Source: Alcanivorax sp.
Lineage (GTDB): Bacteria; Pseudomonadota; Gammaproteobacteria; Pseudomonadales; Alcanivoracaceae
DNA: 47,176 nt
Assembly: GCF_002733835.1 (NCBI RefSeq)
Contig: NZ_NVWY01000003.1
Location: 145,559 to 192,734 of the forward strand
Reading direction: 5' to 3'
How positions within the stretch are numbered: the first letter of the stretch is position 1; each line of letters opens with the position of its first letter. Made by a program: the position numbers and the translations under genes. Positions 7,722 through 16,043 of this stretch are shown here, in pieces. The notes below the pieces were generated by a model, which was not told where the DNA came from, did not search any database, and saw nothing but the letters and a program-made list of their open reading frames with translations.

Positions 7722-9251
7722 TCAGGATGCCTTGCGCAGCACCTCTTCATTGAGGTACGTCACTTCATAGTCATCCAGCTCAAAGGCACTCAGCTTTTTC
7801 TTCAGCTCCGCCAGTGACCAGGGCCAGGCGGCAAAGTTGCGGCCGTTCTGGTCCAGATAGTAGCTCTTGCAGCCACCGCTGTTGAACACCGTGCCTTTCA
7901 GGTACTTCTGCACCTTGTCGTTGTGCTGCTTGAGCACATCCGGGCGAATGGTGACTTTACCAATGCCTTTGTTTTTCACTTTCTTCAGGCCATCGATGAT
8001 GTAGTCCAGCTGCGCCTCGGCCAGGCCGATAAAGGAGTCATACACCAGAACGTTCGGGCCCAGTACCAGGAAGGCATTCGGCGTATTTTCCATGGTCGCA
8101 CCGAGATACGCCTCCGGTGACGTGTCTTTCCACAGGTCCGACAGGCGATCACCGTTGGCATTTACCACCTTGCTACCAATCGGCGGGTGCGACACTTCAA
8201 AACCGGTGCCCCAGATAATCACGTCCACTTCGTGGCGCTCGCCATTGGCAGCAACCACCGTATTGCCATCCACTTCCACCAGACCATGGGGAATCAGGTT
8301 AGCGTTATCCGCCTGCAACGCCGGATAGTAATCGTTGGCAAACAGAATACGTTTGCAGCCCAGGGTAAAGTCCGGCGTTACCGCCTTGCGCAGAGCCTTG
8401 TCACGCACCTGCACCCGCAGCAACTGTTTCGCCGCCGTGCTGATGGGCTTCAACACATTGGGATTACGCAGACCAAAGTTGATCACATTCAACGAAGTGG
8501 CCACCGCCTTGCGCCAGCCACGCTGAATCACCGGCAACGCTTCGATGGTGCGCTTGCTTCTGTCGCCCAGCGGCAGGTCCGGCTTGGGCAGCACCCACGG
8601 CGCGGTTCGCTGGAATACGAACAGCTCTTTCACCTTGGGCTGAATCTGCGGCACGAACTGGATTGCCGAGGCACCCGTACCAATCACCGCCACCCGCTTT
8701 CCGGTCAGATCGTAATCATGGTTCCACTTGGCGGAATGGAACATCTCGCCGGTGAAACTTTCCAGCCCGGGCAGCGCGGGAATCTTGGATTCGGTAATCG
8801 GCCCGGTGGCGAAAATAACGGTCCGTGCCAGGTACTGACCGCTGGACGTATCCAGCACCCAGAGGTGGCGGCTTTCGTCCCAGGTGGCGCCGTCCAGCGA
8901 GGTATTGAATTGAATCAGCCGGGTGATGCCGAACTTGGCGCTCACATCTTCCAGATAGCTGAGAATTTCCGGCTGCTTGGCAAACAGGTGGCTCCATTTG
9001 CTGCTCAGCGCAAATGAATAGGAATACAACGAGGACGGCACATCACAACCACAGCCCGGGTAGGTATTTTCCCGCCAGGTGCCGCCCACGCGGTCTGCCC
9101 TCTCGATAATCTTGAAATCGTTATAGCCTTCCTTTTTCAGCTTGATCGCTGCGGCGATACCGGAAATGCCGGCACCGACGATAAAGGAATCATAAATTTT
9201 TTCTGCCGGCGCCTTTCGCGCCGTGGTCTTGGTCTTTTTTGCAGCGGCCAT
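7722..9251 (-). CDS. Flavin-containing (Baeyer-Villiger-type) monooxygenase
   Basis: 509 residues. FAD motif GAGISG is at residues 26-31, NADPH motif GTGASA at 191-196, and between them FTGEMFHSAKW (166-176) fits the Baeyer-Villiger fingerprint FxGxxxHxxxW. The N-terminus carries a basic leader (AAAKKTKTTARKAPAEK). Such class B flavoproteins use NADPH and O2 to insert oxygen into ketones or oxidise heteroatoms. The stretch after the FAD motif (YPGCGCDVPSSLYSYSFA) is of the ketone-monooxygenase kind rather than the AlmA long-chain alkane hydroxylase kind. It is the last gene of a three-gene operon, starting 2 bases after the SDR gene ends. Confidence 0.85.
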   Translation of the reverse strand: MAAAKKTKTTARKAPAEKIYDSFIVGAGISGIAAAIKLKKEGYNDFKIIERADRVGGTWRENTYPGCGCDVPSSLYSYSFALSSKWSHLFAKQPEILSYLEDVSAKFGITRLIQFNTSLDGATWDESRHLWVLDTSSGQYLARTVIFATGPITESKIPALPGLESFTGEMFHSAKWNHDYDLTGKRVAVIGTGASAIQFVPQIQPKVKELFVFQRTAPWVLPKPDLPLGDRSKRTIEALPVIQRGWRKAVATSLNVINFGLRNPNVLKPISTAAKQLLRVQVRDKALRKAVTPDFTLGCKRILFANDYYPALQADNANLIPHGLVEVDGNTVVAANGERHEVDVIIWGTGFEVSHPPIGSKVVNANGDRLSDLWKDTSPEAYLGATMENTPNAFLVLGPNVLVYDSFIGLAEAQLDYIIDGLKKVKNKGIGKVTIRPDVLKQHNDKVQKYLKGTVFNSGGCKSYYLDQNGRNFAAWPWSLAELKKKLSAFELDDYEVTYLNEEVLRKAS

Positions 9252-9253
9252 GG

Positions 9254-10105
9254 TTATGCCCCCTTGTTACTGACAAAGCGATAAGAGAAACCCAGGAACT
9301 TGGCGTAAAAGTTCGGCGACGCCCGCTTCATCATCCAGAACAACTTCGCATCCACCTGAGGCGTGGTGTACAGCTCGCCCTTGTCCAGACGGTTCAGGGT
9401 CAGCTTGGCCACATCGTCACTGGTGGTCATGGCGTAGTTCATCAACGCATGGTCCGCCAGCTTGGAGTAACGGCCGGGGATGCGACCGTTCTTGATAATG
9501 TTGGTCGGCACCAGCGTCGGGCACAGCACATTCACGCGAATGTTGTCCCTGGCCAATTCCGAGAACAGGGTTTCGGACAGGGCACGCACACCGGCCTTGG
9601 TCACGTTATAGGCACTCATTTCCGGTGCCGCCGTGTACGACGCCGCCGATGCCACATTGATAATGGCGCCATGCCCCTGTTTCTTGAAACCGGGTACAAA
9701 GTAGTGGCAGCCATTGATCACGCCCCACAGGTTCACGTGCATGCACCACTTCCAGTCATCCAGGCTCAACTCATCGAACTTGCCACCCAAGCCCACTCCA
9801 GCGTTGTTAATGACCATGGTCACCGGGTGCCCCAACAAGGCTTCGGATTCCTCAGCCAGCTTTTTAACCTGTTCCGCCTCACCCACATCACAGTGAATGG
9901 CGAAACCTTTGGCGCCCTGGGCTTCCAATAGCGCCACGGTTTCCTGTGCCGCTTCCAGATTCACATCCGCACAAACCACGGCCCCGCCACGCTTGGCCAG
10001 TTCCAGTGCAAAACTGCGGCCGATGCCGCTACCGGCACCGGTCACCACTGCGTAGGCGTTTTTGCTTGGCTTGGCAAAACGCTGCTTCAAAAAAGTCATC
10101 ATCAC
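9254..10105 (-). CDS. SDR-family oxidoreductase of the monooxygenase operon
   Basis: 283 residues. TGAGSGIG is at about residues 22-29, followed by the NNAG motif (INNAGVG), the catalytic Ser in NVASAAS and YNVTK. The C-terminal extension continues to about residue 283 with basic and aromatic residues (KRASPNFYAKFLGFSYRF). The first three codons offer several ATG starts; the first is reported. It sits between the PF10118 gene (54-base gap) and the monooxygenase (2-base gap), which implies consecutive steps: alcohol to ketone by the SDR, then oxygen insertion by the monooxygenase. This is an inference from order. Confidence 0.85.
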   Translation of the reverse strand: MMMTFLKQRFAKPSKNAYAVVTGAGSGIGRSFALELAKRGGAVVCADVNLEAAQETVALLEAQGAKGFAIHCDVGEAEQVKKLAEESEALLGHPVTMVINNAGVGLGGKFDELSLDDWKWCMHVNLWGVINGCHYFVPGFKKQGHGAIINVASAASYTAAPEMSAYNVTKAGVRALSETLFSELARDNIRVNVLCPTLVPTNIIKNGRIPGRYSKLADHALMNYAMTTSDDVAKLTLNRLDKGELYTTPQVDAKLFWMMKRASPNFYAKFLGFSYRFVSNKGA

Positions 10106-10159
10106 AATTATCTCAACAGGTTATCGGCGGCACGCCCCGAACCGGGCGCGCCACGGAAA

Positions 10160-11089
10160 TCAGGCGCGCAGTTTCGGCACGAATTCCTTGACCAGATACG
10201 GCGACAGCAGCCCGGTTTTCGGGTTCAGCAGCTTCTCCTTGTAATACTCAAGGTAGGCCGTGGTGTCGTGGTCATTGGGGTGAAAGTCCCGGCGCAGGTA
10301 ATCCAGAATGTGTTTAACCGTACTGCCGTAAACGCCCTCTTTCGGGCCGACCAGAAACACCAGGCTGGTTTTCACGTCTTTCCAGTAACGCAGGCTGAGC
10401 AACTTGGTCGGCTTGCGATACACCGGAATGGCGGCGCCACCCAGGGGCACCAGGAACATGATGGTAAAAGCCGCCAGCGCAAAGCCGCTCACCCGCAGCG
10501 GGTAGTTACCGGACAGAGTCTCGTAGACATCATAGGCAATGTCCTTGTGCTCGGACTCTTCCAGCATGTGCCACATCCATAGGGCGCGCTGCTTTTCATC
10601 ACCGGTTTCGTAGAAGACCTCTTCATTCTTCATCATGTATTCCGCCAGCACCGCCGTGAAATGCTCAATCCCCGCCATCAGGGACAGCTGCATGCGGTTA
10701 GGCAGTTTCTTGAAACCGTACTCGAACACGTTGTCCGCGAGGAAACGGTACAGCGCCACCGGGTAGCGATGCTCGGCGAGGGTATCGTTAAACTCGTCGT
10801 GCATTTTGGAATGAATGGCTTCCTGGCCAATCAACGCCGTCACTCGCTGCTTCAACACCGGGTCCTTGAGAAACTGACGGTGATAACGGGCGGTATCGAT
10901 CACCAGCTCTTCGCCAAAGGTCAGGAAGATAGACAGCGCCTGAAAGTACGCAGTGGCAAACTCCGTATCTTTAAAGAAGGTGGTGTCGAGATCCTTGGCA
11001 TCAAATTTGAAATCCATATGCCGGATGGGCACCTCGGGGGCTTTCCCGGCGGTTTTCGGCGCGTATTGATGAATGGTTGCAGTACTCAT
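10160..11089 (-). CDS. PF10118-type predicted metal-dependent hydrolase
   Basis: 309 residues from the ATG at 11089, which has AGGTGACC upstream; the in-frame extension to 11197 has no such site. The protein is helical with acid/histidine motifs suggestive of a di-metal site: GQEAIHSKMHDEF (near residues 106-118) and LEESEHKDIAYD (near 192-203). A hydrophobic helix (LAAFTIMFLVPLGGAAI) lies near 220-236. The PF10118 family is annotated as metal-dependent hydrolase, but its reaction is not established, and the ferritin-like ExxH spacing could equally suit a di-iron oxidase. It is the first gene of the SDR/monooxygenase operon. Confidence 0.75.
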   Translation of the reverse strand: MSTATIHQYAPKTAGKAPEVPIRHMDFKFDAKDLDTTFFKDTEFATAYFQALSIFLTFGEELVIDTARYHRQFLKDPVLKQRVTALIGQEAIHSKMHDEFNDTLAEHRYPVALYRFLADNVFEYGFKKLPNRMQLSLMAGIEHFTAVLAEYMMKNEEVFYETGDEKQRALWMWHMLEESEHKDIAYDVYETLSGNYPLRVSGFALAAFTIMFLVPLGGAAIPVYRKPTKLLSLRYWKDVKTSLVFLVGPKEGVYGSTVKHILDYLRRDFHPNDHDTTAYLEYYKEKLLNPKTGLLSPYLVKEFVPKLRA

Positions 11090-11390
11090 AAAGGTCACCT
11101 GTCCACGTAAGGCCAACGCCAGCCAATACAAAAAGGGAGCGGCAGCAGCAGGCAACGCATTGCTTACCCTGCCCACCGTTACATTAATGGATGACACAAT
11201 AAAGCGAATGCTTGTTCGGATTCAATTCGGATTGATTCCCCGGCAAGGAAAGACCCGCATAAAGGCACAAGAAAGAAGAGGATTTATCTATAATAAAGGG
11301 CTGCACGGTAAGCAAGCGCAAACAAACCCGGTTATTTCGGGCCACTTATTGTCGGACAGCCCGCCCCTTATCCCCCCTGCCCAGGCAGAG
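11090..11390. other. Upstream region of the monooxygenase operon
   Basis: About 300 bases without a supported gene. It must hold the promoter of the leftward three-gene operon. A direct repeat TTCGGATT occurs at 11218-11225 and 11229-11236. A TATTAT box can be read leftward at 11290-11295 without a convincing -35. I cannot assign a promoter with confidence. Confidence 0.4.
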
Positions 11391-11423
11391 AAAAAACGGG
11401 AATGCCGGCGCGGGCGCGCCGGC
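11391..11423 (-). terminator. Rho-independent terminator for the Rieske/DUF4112 pair
   Basis: Read leftward, GCCGGCGC pairs with GCGCCGGC (11416-11423 with 11404-11411, loop of 4), and the run complementary to AAAAAA at 11391-11396 supplies the U tract a few bases on. It begins 7 bases past the stop of the DUF4112 gene. Confidence 0.8.
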
Positions 11424-11429
11424 CTGTGA

Positions 11430-11885
11430 TTACAGAATCAGGGTTAAACCGCCGGTGATTATGGCAAATAGCACCGTTAACCAGATCAATGTCCACCAGG
11501 GGAACGGCGGCGGTGGCGGCTCCACTTCCAGCTGCTTCTCCAGGTAATTCTTCAGCAGCTTGGTGTTGCGGGTATTGGCCTTATAGATGGCATCAAAGGC
11601 ATCGCCCACCACCGGCAGCAAGCCACCCACGAAGTCGATGCCCATATTGCGCAGCATACGCAGCTTCACACCCTTACTGGCCCCGGCGCGGTGAGCTTCC
11701 ACCAGCACATAGCTGCCCAGCACCAGGCCCGCCGCATCACCAACGATCGGCACCAGGCCAATAATCGCTTCGGCGCCAATCTGAAACTTGGTAAAGGGAA
11801 TACCAATACTGCTGTCGGTGAAGCGGCTGAATTTTTCCAGTCGCGCCAGCGCAGCTTCCTGCTGCGCCTTACTCGGGTTTACCAT
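11430..11885 (-). CDS. DUF4112 family membrane protein
   Basis: 151 residues. The N-terminal half has FTDSSIGIPFTKFQIGAEAI and LVPIVGDAAGLVLGSYVL, and a repeat of the same theme follows in GIDFVGGLLPVVGDAFDAIY. These two VGD-containing segments mark DUF4112, a family of unknown function. A Pro-rich stretch (about residues 122-130) precedes a C-terminal transmembrane helix (WWTLIWLTVLFAIITGGLTLIL). Its ATG overlaps the stop of the Rieske protein gene by one base, so they are translated together. Confidence 0.8.
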   Translation of the reverse strand: MVNPSKAQQEAALARLEKFSRFTDSSIGIPFTKFQIGAEAIIGLVPIVGDAAGLVLGSYVLVEAHRAGASKGVKLRMLRNMGIDFVGGLLPVVGDAFDAIYKANTRNTKLLKNYLEKQLEVEPPPPPFPWWTLIWLTVLFAIITGGLTLIL

Positions 11886-12229
11886 TAGATCTCCACGTAC
11901 AGCTGGCCGTCTTCTTCGGTTACCGGCCAGGTTTCCAGGGCCTTCTCACCCCGCACCACATTCAGCATCTGTACCCCCGGCGGGAAATTCGCCCACTCGG
12001 AGACTTCACCGGTGCGGATATCAAACTTCGCCCGGTGCAGCGGACACTGCACACATTGGTCCTTGAGGATCTTGCCCTTGCCCAGTGAGGCAAACATGTG
12101 AGTGCAGCGGGCCTGGGTGGCGTAGAAGCCATCACTCAGGTGGTACACCACCAACTTGGTGTCCCCCGCCTTCATGGCACGGCTTTGTCCTTCCGGTAGA
12201 TCCTGGCTGGCACAGAGTTCATAACGCAT
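11885..12229 (-). CDS. Rieske-type [2Fe-2S] ferredoxin
   Basis: 114 residues, a complete single Rieske domain. Cluster ligands are C42 and H44 (RCTHMF) and C62 and H65 (CPLHRAKFD), the usual CxH...CxxH pattern. Stand-alone Rieske ferredoxins pass electrons to oxygenases or reductases in the cytoplasm. No oxygenase subunit is adjacent, so the partner is unknown; the monooxygenase operon downstream on the same strand uses its own NADPH and is not an obvious client. It overlaps the DUF4112 gene (TAATG). Confidence 0.85.
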   Translation of the reverse strand: MRYELCASQDLPEGQSRAMKAGDTKLVVYHLSDGFYATQARCTHMFASLGKGKILKDQCVQCPLHRAKFDIRTGEVSEWANFPPGVQMLNVVRGEKALETWPVTEEDGQLYVEI

Positions 12230-12257
12230 GCTGCTCTCCTTGCTGGCTGAAAAAAAT

Positions 12258-12299
12258 CTAGCTTCTAGCTACGAGCTGCTAGCCGCTAGCTACGAAGCA
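12258..12299. repeat. Heptad array, single arm
   Basis: Six 7-base units in register: CTAGCTT, CTAGCTA, CGAGCTG, CTAGCCG, CTAGCTA, CGAAGCA. No inverted partner is adjacent; a REPIN-like element starts three bases later. Confidence 0.65.
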
Positions 12300-12301
12300 C
12301 C

Positions 12302-12466
12302 TGTAGGAGTCCCCTTCCAGGGGACGAACCTTGCGCAGCAAGGAAATCGCCCGCAGGGCGATCAGGCCTACCGCACACAACAGACTTCATTCATGGCATT
12401 GCGGAATCCCTGAATCCTCTGTCGCCTCGCTTCGCGAGGTTCGTCCCCTGGAAGGGAACTCCTACA
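12302..12466. repeat. REPIN-like inverted pair
   Basis: The left end, TGTAGGAGTCCCCTTCCAGG, is followed by GGACGAACC. The right end is the inverted copy, GGTTCGTCCCCTGGAAGGG with a terminal CTCCTACA. The inner part shares CGCAGG.CGATCAGG and GTCGCCTCGCTTCGCGAGG with the copy at 26957-27118, so the two are homologous elements with slightly different arm sequences. Confidence 0.75.
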
Positions 12467-12480
12467 TGAACGGCGCTTCG

Positions 12481-14361
12481 CTACTCCAGATACGTATACC
12501 CTGCCAACCCCTCGCGTACCAGCTCGATAAAGCCTTCCTGCTCGGCATTATTCAAATGCGCCTGGCGGCAGTGCTGCTCCAGGGACGCCAGCAGCTTGTC
12601 GGTATCGTAGTTCACATAGCGTAGCACCGAGCTCACCGTATCGCCGTGAATGGCATGGTCGAGCACGATGTTGCCGTTGTCATCCACGTCCACATCCACG
12701 GAATCCGTGTCGCCGAACAGGTTGTGCATGTCGCCGAGGATTTCCTGGTAGGCGCCCACCATGAAAATACCCAGGTGGCCGTTGAGCTGTTCCGGCAGTG
12801 GCAAGGTGGCTTCCACGCCCTCGCCATCCACAAACTGGTCGATGCGGCCATCGGAATCGCAGGTAATGTCCTGAATCACCGCCCGGCGGGTGGCGGGTTT
12901 GTCCAGGCCCGACAGCGGCAGCACCGGGAACACCTGACTGATACCCCACACATCCGGCACCGACTGGAACACGGAAAAATTCACGAACAACTTGTCCGCC
13001 AGGGTTTCGTTGAGGCTGTCGAGCAGTTCGCGCTGCTGTTTGCGCAGCGGATTCAGGCGGCCGCGCAGGGCCAGCAGGCAGTTGATATACAGCTGCTCGC
13101 CACGGGCGCGGGTGGCCAGCCCCAGATCGCCGGCAATATAGCGCTGGTGAATGTCCTGCCAGGCACCGGTCACTTCCGAAAAGCGCTCCAGCAGATTGCC
13201 CGGCTCACCGGCCAGCGCCTGCTGCAGTTCCCACAGTTGTTGCAGCTCCGCCGCGTCATCGGCGGTTGGCGCATCCACTGCCACCGGGGCCATCTGCTCC
13301 TGGTCGGTGATATTCACCAGCAGCACCGCATGGTGGGCAGTCAGCGCCCGGCCGGATTCGGAAATGATGTTCGGCTCCGGCACACCGTGTTCCGCACACT
13401 GCTGCTGCAGGGTCTGCACGATATGGCGGGCATAGTCGGCCACGCCATAGTTCATGGAGCAATAGGAACGCGAATGGGTGCCTTCATAGTCCACCCCCAG
13501 GCCACCGCCCACATCCACGGTTTCCACCGCCGCGCCCAGGGCGCGCATCTCGGTGTAGTAACGGGCCGCTTCGCGCATGCCGGCTTTAATATCCTGAATA
13601 TTCGCCACCTGGGAGCCCAGGTGAAAATGCAGCAGTTTCACGCAGTCCAGCCGCCCGGCGGCACGGCAATGCTCGATGGCCGCCATCAGCTGCGGCGCAC
13701 TCAGGCCAAACTTGGATTTCTCGCCACCGGTATTTTGCCAATTGCCCTTGCTGATGCTCATCAACCGCACCCGCAGGCCAATGCGCGGCGACACGCCCAG
13801 CTCATCCGCCAGCGCCAGCAGCGCCGGCAGCTCGGACATTTTCTCCACCACGATATGCACGCGGAAGCCCAGCTTCTCACCCATCAGCGCCAGGCGCAGG
13901 TACTCCGCATCCTTGTAGCCATTGCAGACAATAGTGTCGCCCGGGTTGGACAACGCCAGCACGGCCAGCAACTCCGGCTTGGAGCCCGCCTCCAGGCCCA
14001 CCCGCTCACCTTCATCACGGGCACGCAGGATCTCGTGCACCACCCGGCGCTGCTGATTCACCTTGATCGGGTACACCGGTGTGTAGTCGCCCTGATACTG
14101 CTGGCTATCGATGGCCTCACGGAAGGCGCCGGCCAGCAGCTTCACCCGCTGGCGCAAAATCCCGGAAAAGCGCGCCAGCACCGGCGCCCGCAACCCGGCC
14201 GCCCGGCAGCTTTCCAGCACCGCTTCCAGCGTGGCCTGGCCGCCCTGCTCGCCATTGGGCCGCACACACAGCTGGCCCAAGTGGTCGATACGGAAGTAAC
14301 TGTCGCCCCAGCGATCCACGTTATAGATGTCGCTGGCGGGCAAGGGAGAGTTGTCGGTCAT
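12481..14361 (-). CDS. speA: Biosynthetic arginine decarboxylase
   Basis: 626 residues, close to the roughly 630-660 usual for SpeA. It converts L-arginine to agmatine, the first step of one putrescine route, using PLP. Visible signatures are the PLP lysine in YPIKVNQQRR (near residue 99), HFHLGSQVANIQ, the phosphate-binding glycines of VDVGGGLGVDY and the C-terminal DITCDSDGRID. It is divergent from speE across a 159-base gap, so both ends of the polyamine pathway can be controlled from one region. Agmatine-to-putrescine genes are not in the window. Confidence 0.95.
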   Translation of the reverse strand: MTDNSPLPASDIYNVDRWGDSYFRIDHLGQLCVRPNGEQGGQATLEAVLESCRAAGLRAPVLARFSGILRQRVKLLAGAFREAIDSQQYQGDYTPVYPIKVNQQRRVVHEILRARDEGERVGLEAGSKPELLAVLALSNPGDTIVCNGYKDAEYLRLALMGEKLGFRVHIVVEKMSELPALLALADELGVSPRIGLRVRLMSISKGNWQNTGGEKSKFGLSAPQLMAAIEHCRAAGRLDCVKLLHFHLGSQVANIQDIKAGMREAARYYTEMRALGAAVETVDVGGGLGVDYEGTHSRSYCSMNYGVADYARHIVQTLQQQCAEHGVPEPNIISESGRALTAHHAVLLVNITDQEQMAPVAVDAPTADDAAELQQLWELQQALAGEPGNLLERFSEVTGAWQDIHQRYIAGDLGLATRARGEQLYINCLLALRGRLNPLRKQQRELLDSLNETLADKLFVNFSVFQSVPDVWGISQVFPVLPLSGLDKPATRRAVIQDITCDSDGRIDQFVDGEGVEATLPLPEQLNGHLGIFMVGAYQEILGDMHNLFGDTDSVDVDVDDNGNIVLDHAIHGDTVSSVLRYVNYDTDKLLASLEQHCRQAHLNNAEQEGFIELVREGLAGYTYLE

Positions 14362-14520
14362 TACGGGTCCTGAATAAAGGAGTTATCTGGGGGCATTATG
14401 CCTGCCGGGGCGCCGCACTCGCACCCCTTTTTCCTGCTTTGACAGGCGCACGATAGGACTTACAATCGCGACTATCGTTCACCCGTCGAACACCCCCATT
14501 TGCCTCCACCGGAACCGCCC

Positions 14521-15381
14521 ATGAGCACCCCCAAGAACAACTGGTTTTACGAGCACTTCGACACCGCCGGCACCGCTTTCGGCCTGCGTCTGAAACAAAA
14601 GCTGGAAGAAGTGCAGACCGAGTATCAGCACATCGAGATGTGGGAAACCGACACCTTCGGCTACCTGATGACCATCGATGGCGCCACCATGCTCTCCACC
14701 CGCGACAACTTCCTCTACCACGAGATGATGTCGCACCCGGTGCTGTTCAGCCACGCCAACCCCAAGCGCGTCATCATTATTGGTGGCGGCGACTGCGGCA
14801 CCCTGCGTGAAGTGCTGCGGCATCCGAGCGTGGAAAAAGCCACCCAGATCGACATCGATGAAATGGTCACCCGCTACTCCGAGAAATACTTCCCGGAACT
14901 GTGCGAGTCCAACGGCGACAGCCGCGCCGAACTGCTGTTCGAAGACGGTGTGCAATACATGCGCGATTGTGACGACGGCAGCGTGGACGTGATCATCGTG
15001 GATTCCACCGACCCGGTGGGCCCGGCGGAAGGCCTGTTCAAGGCTGACTTCTTCCGCGATTGCCACCGCGTACTGGCCGATGGCGGCATCATCGTGCAGC
15101 AGTCCGAATCCCCGCTGCTGCACAGCGATACCATCATCAAGGATCTTCACAAGAACATGCGCGAAGCCGGGTTCGATTCCACCCAGACCCTGCCCTTCCC
15201 GCAGCCGGTCTACCCCAGCGGCTGGTGGAGCTGCACCCTGGCCGGCAAGAACACCGACGTGAGCCAGTTCCGCGAAGGGGATGCGACCGGGAAAGGGTTC
15301 GAGACGAAGTACTACACTGCCGCCCAGCATAAAGGGGCGCTGGTGTTGCCGCCGTTTATGGAGAAGGCGATAAAAGGCTAA
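14521..15381 (+). CDS. speE: Spermidine synthase
   Basis: 286 residues from the ATG at 14521; an in-frame ATG 21 bases upstream would add a Pro-rich leader with no better ribosome site. It transfers the aminopropyl group of decarboxylated S-adenosylmethionine to putrescine. The binding motif IIIGGGDCGTLREVLRH (residues 86-102) has Cys where many SpeE proteins have Gly, and VDVIIVDSTDPVGPAEGLF carries the catalytic aspartates. The pair with divergent speA makes a polyamine locus. It is followed immediately by a perfect nine-copy heptamer array. Confidence 0.95.
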   Translation: MSTPKNNWFYEHFDTAGTAFGLRLKQKLEEVQTEYQHIEMWETDTFGYLMTIDGATMLSTRDNFLYHEMMSHPVLFSHANPKRVIIIGGGDCGTLREVLRHPSVEKATQIDIDEMVTRYSEKYFPELCESNGDSRAELLFEDGVQYMRDCDDGSVDVIIVDSTDPVGPAEGLFKADFFRDCHRVLADGGIIVQQSESPLLHSDTIIKDLHKNMREAGFDSTQTLPFPQPVYPSGWWSCTLAGKNTDVSQFREGDATGKGFETKYYTAAQHKGALVLPPFMEKAIKG

Positions 15382-15383
15382 AA

Positions 15384-15446
15384 GTTGCGAGTTGCGAGTT
15401 GCGAGTTGCGAGTTGCGAGTTGCGAGTTGCGAGTTGCGAGTTGCGA
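15384..15446. repeat. Perfect tandem heptamer array (GTTGCGA)9
   Basis: Nine exact copies of GTTGCGA, 63 bases, starting two bases after the speE stop codon. It is the least degenerate heptad array in the window, which suggests recent expansion. No inverted right arm is seen beyond the hairpin that follows. Confidence 0.95.
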
Positions 15447-15447
15447 A

Positions 15448-15486
15448 AAGAATGCCCTTGTCTTCTTTGGAAGCAAGGGCATTCTT
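15448..15486. terminator. Perfect 13-bp hairpin between speE and the next gene
   Basis: AAGAATGCCCTTG (15448-15460) pairs perfectly with CAAGGGCATTCTT (15474-15486), loop of 13. A T-rich tract follows in the leftward reading. It can end transcription from speE and from the leftward gene that stops at 15515. Confidence 0.8.
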
Positions 15487-15514
15487 ATAGATGGACGCCG
15501 GCGAAGACGAAAAA

Positions 15515-15967
15515 TCAGGTTATAATTTCCACACTCTTGTCGACACCGAAAAGCAGGTGTTGATACAGGGCATTCATATCGTTGTACCAGTTCACGCCGA
15601 TACGCTGCCCGTTTTTCAATGTCAGTGTCAGGCCCGTAATCTCACCATTCTTTGAATCGACCTTTACCTTTGACAGGTCAGAAAAAAGCACATTGCTTCC
15701 CGTATGCTTGTAGTGGAAACGCAACCCTTGGGGTGTTCTCTCTATTTCCCAGTCGCGCCACTCATCCACATCATCGAGATAGGCGGTCAATGCTTCCCAG
15801 AATATTTTGGCAGCCAGGGGATAGAGGGGAATGACAGAGACAGCCCAGAAACTGTCTGTCATCAGGTAGAGAAGAACGGCGGCGACAAAGAAGACACAGG
15901 CCGAGGTGATTTCGACTCGCTTTTGGTATCTTTCCAGCACCACCTCGTCAATCTGATGCTTCATCAA
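15515..15967 (-). CDS. Hypothetical membrane protein with PH-like C-terminal part
   Basis: 150 residues. Two hydrophobic helices lie near residues 22-38 and 41-62, then a soluble half with alternating strands (GLRFHYKHTGSNVLFSDL, GLTLTLKNGQRIGVNWY) and a final helix. The layout resembles YcxB-like proteins: a helical membrane pair followed by a small pleckstrin-like domain. I do not recognise a named family. It lies at the edge of the AT-richer island that contains the RloC-like gene, 76 bases beyond that gene's stop and on the same strand. Confidence 0.5.
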   Translation of the reverse strand: MMKHQIDEVVLERYQKRVEITSACVFFVAAVLLYLMTDSFWAVSVIPLYPLAAKIFWEALTAYLDDVDEWRDWEIERTPQGLRFHYKHTGSNVLFSDLSKVKVDSKNGEITGLTLTLKNGQRIGVNWYNDMNALYQHLLFGVDKSVEIIT

Positions 15968-16043
15968 TTTCTCGCAACAACCCTCACTGATGAAAAATCA
16001 TCGTTTTCTGGAGCGCACGGGGTAAGACCTGAACCTCGTAACC

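Noticed and set aside
7722..9251. AlmA long-chain alkane hydroxylase
   Set aside because: The segment after the FAD motif lacks the AlmA-type sequence I know (YPGIRSDSDM) and has YPGCGCDVPSS instead, so I kept the broader Baeyer-Villiger-type call.
12646..14373. Long open frame antisense to speA (575 codons)
   Set aside because: It lies wholly opposite a clear arginine decarboxylase gene, is rich in His, Gln and Arg as expected for the complement of a GC-rich gene, and has no family resemblance.
15384..15446. CRISPR array
   Set aside because: The unit is only seven bases, repeated without spacers; this is a tandem repeat.
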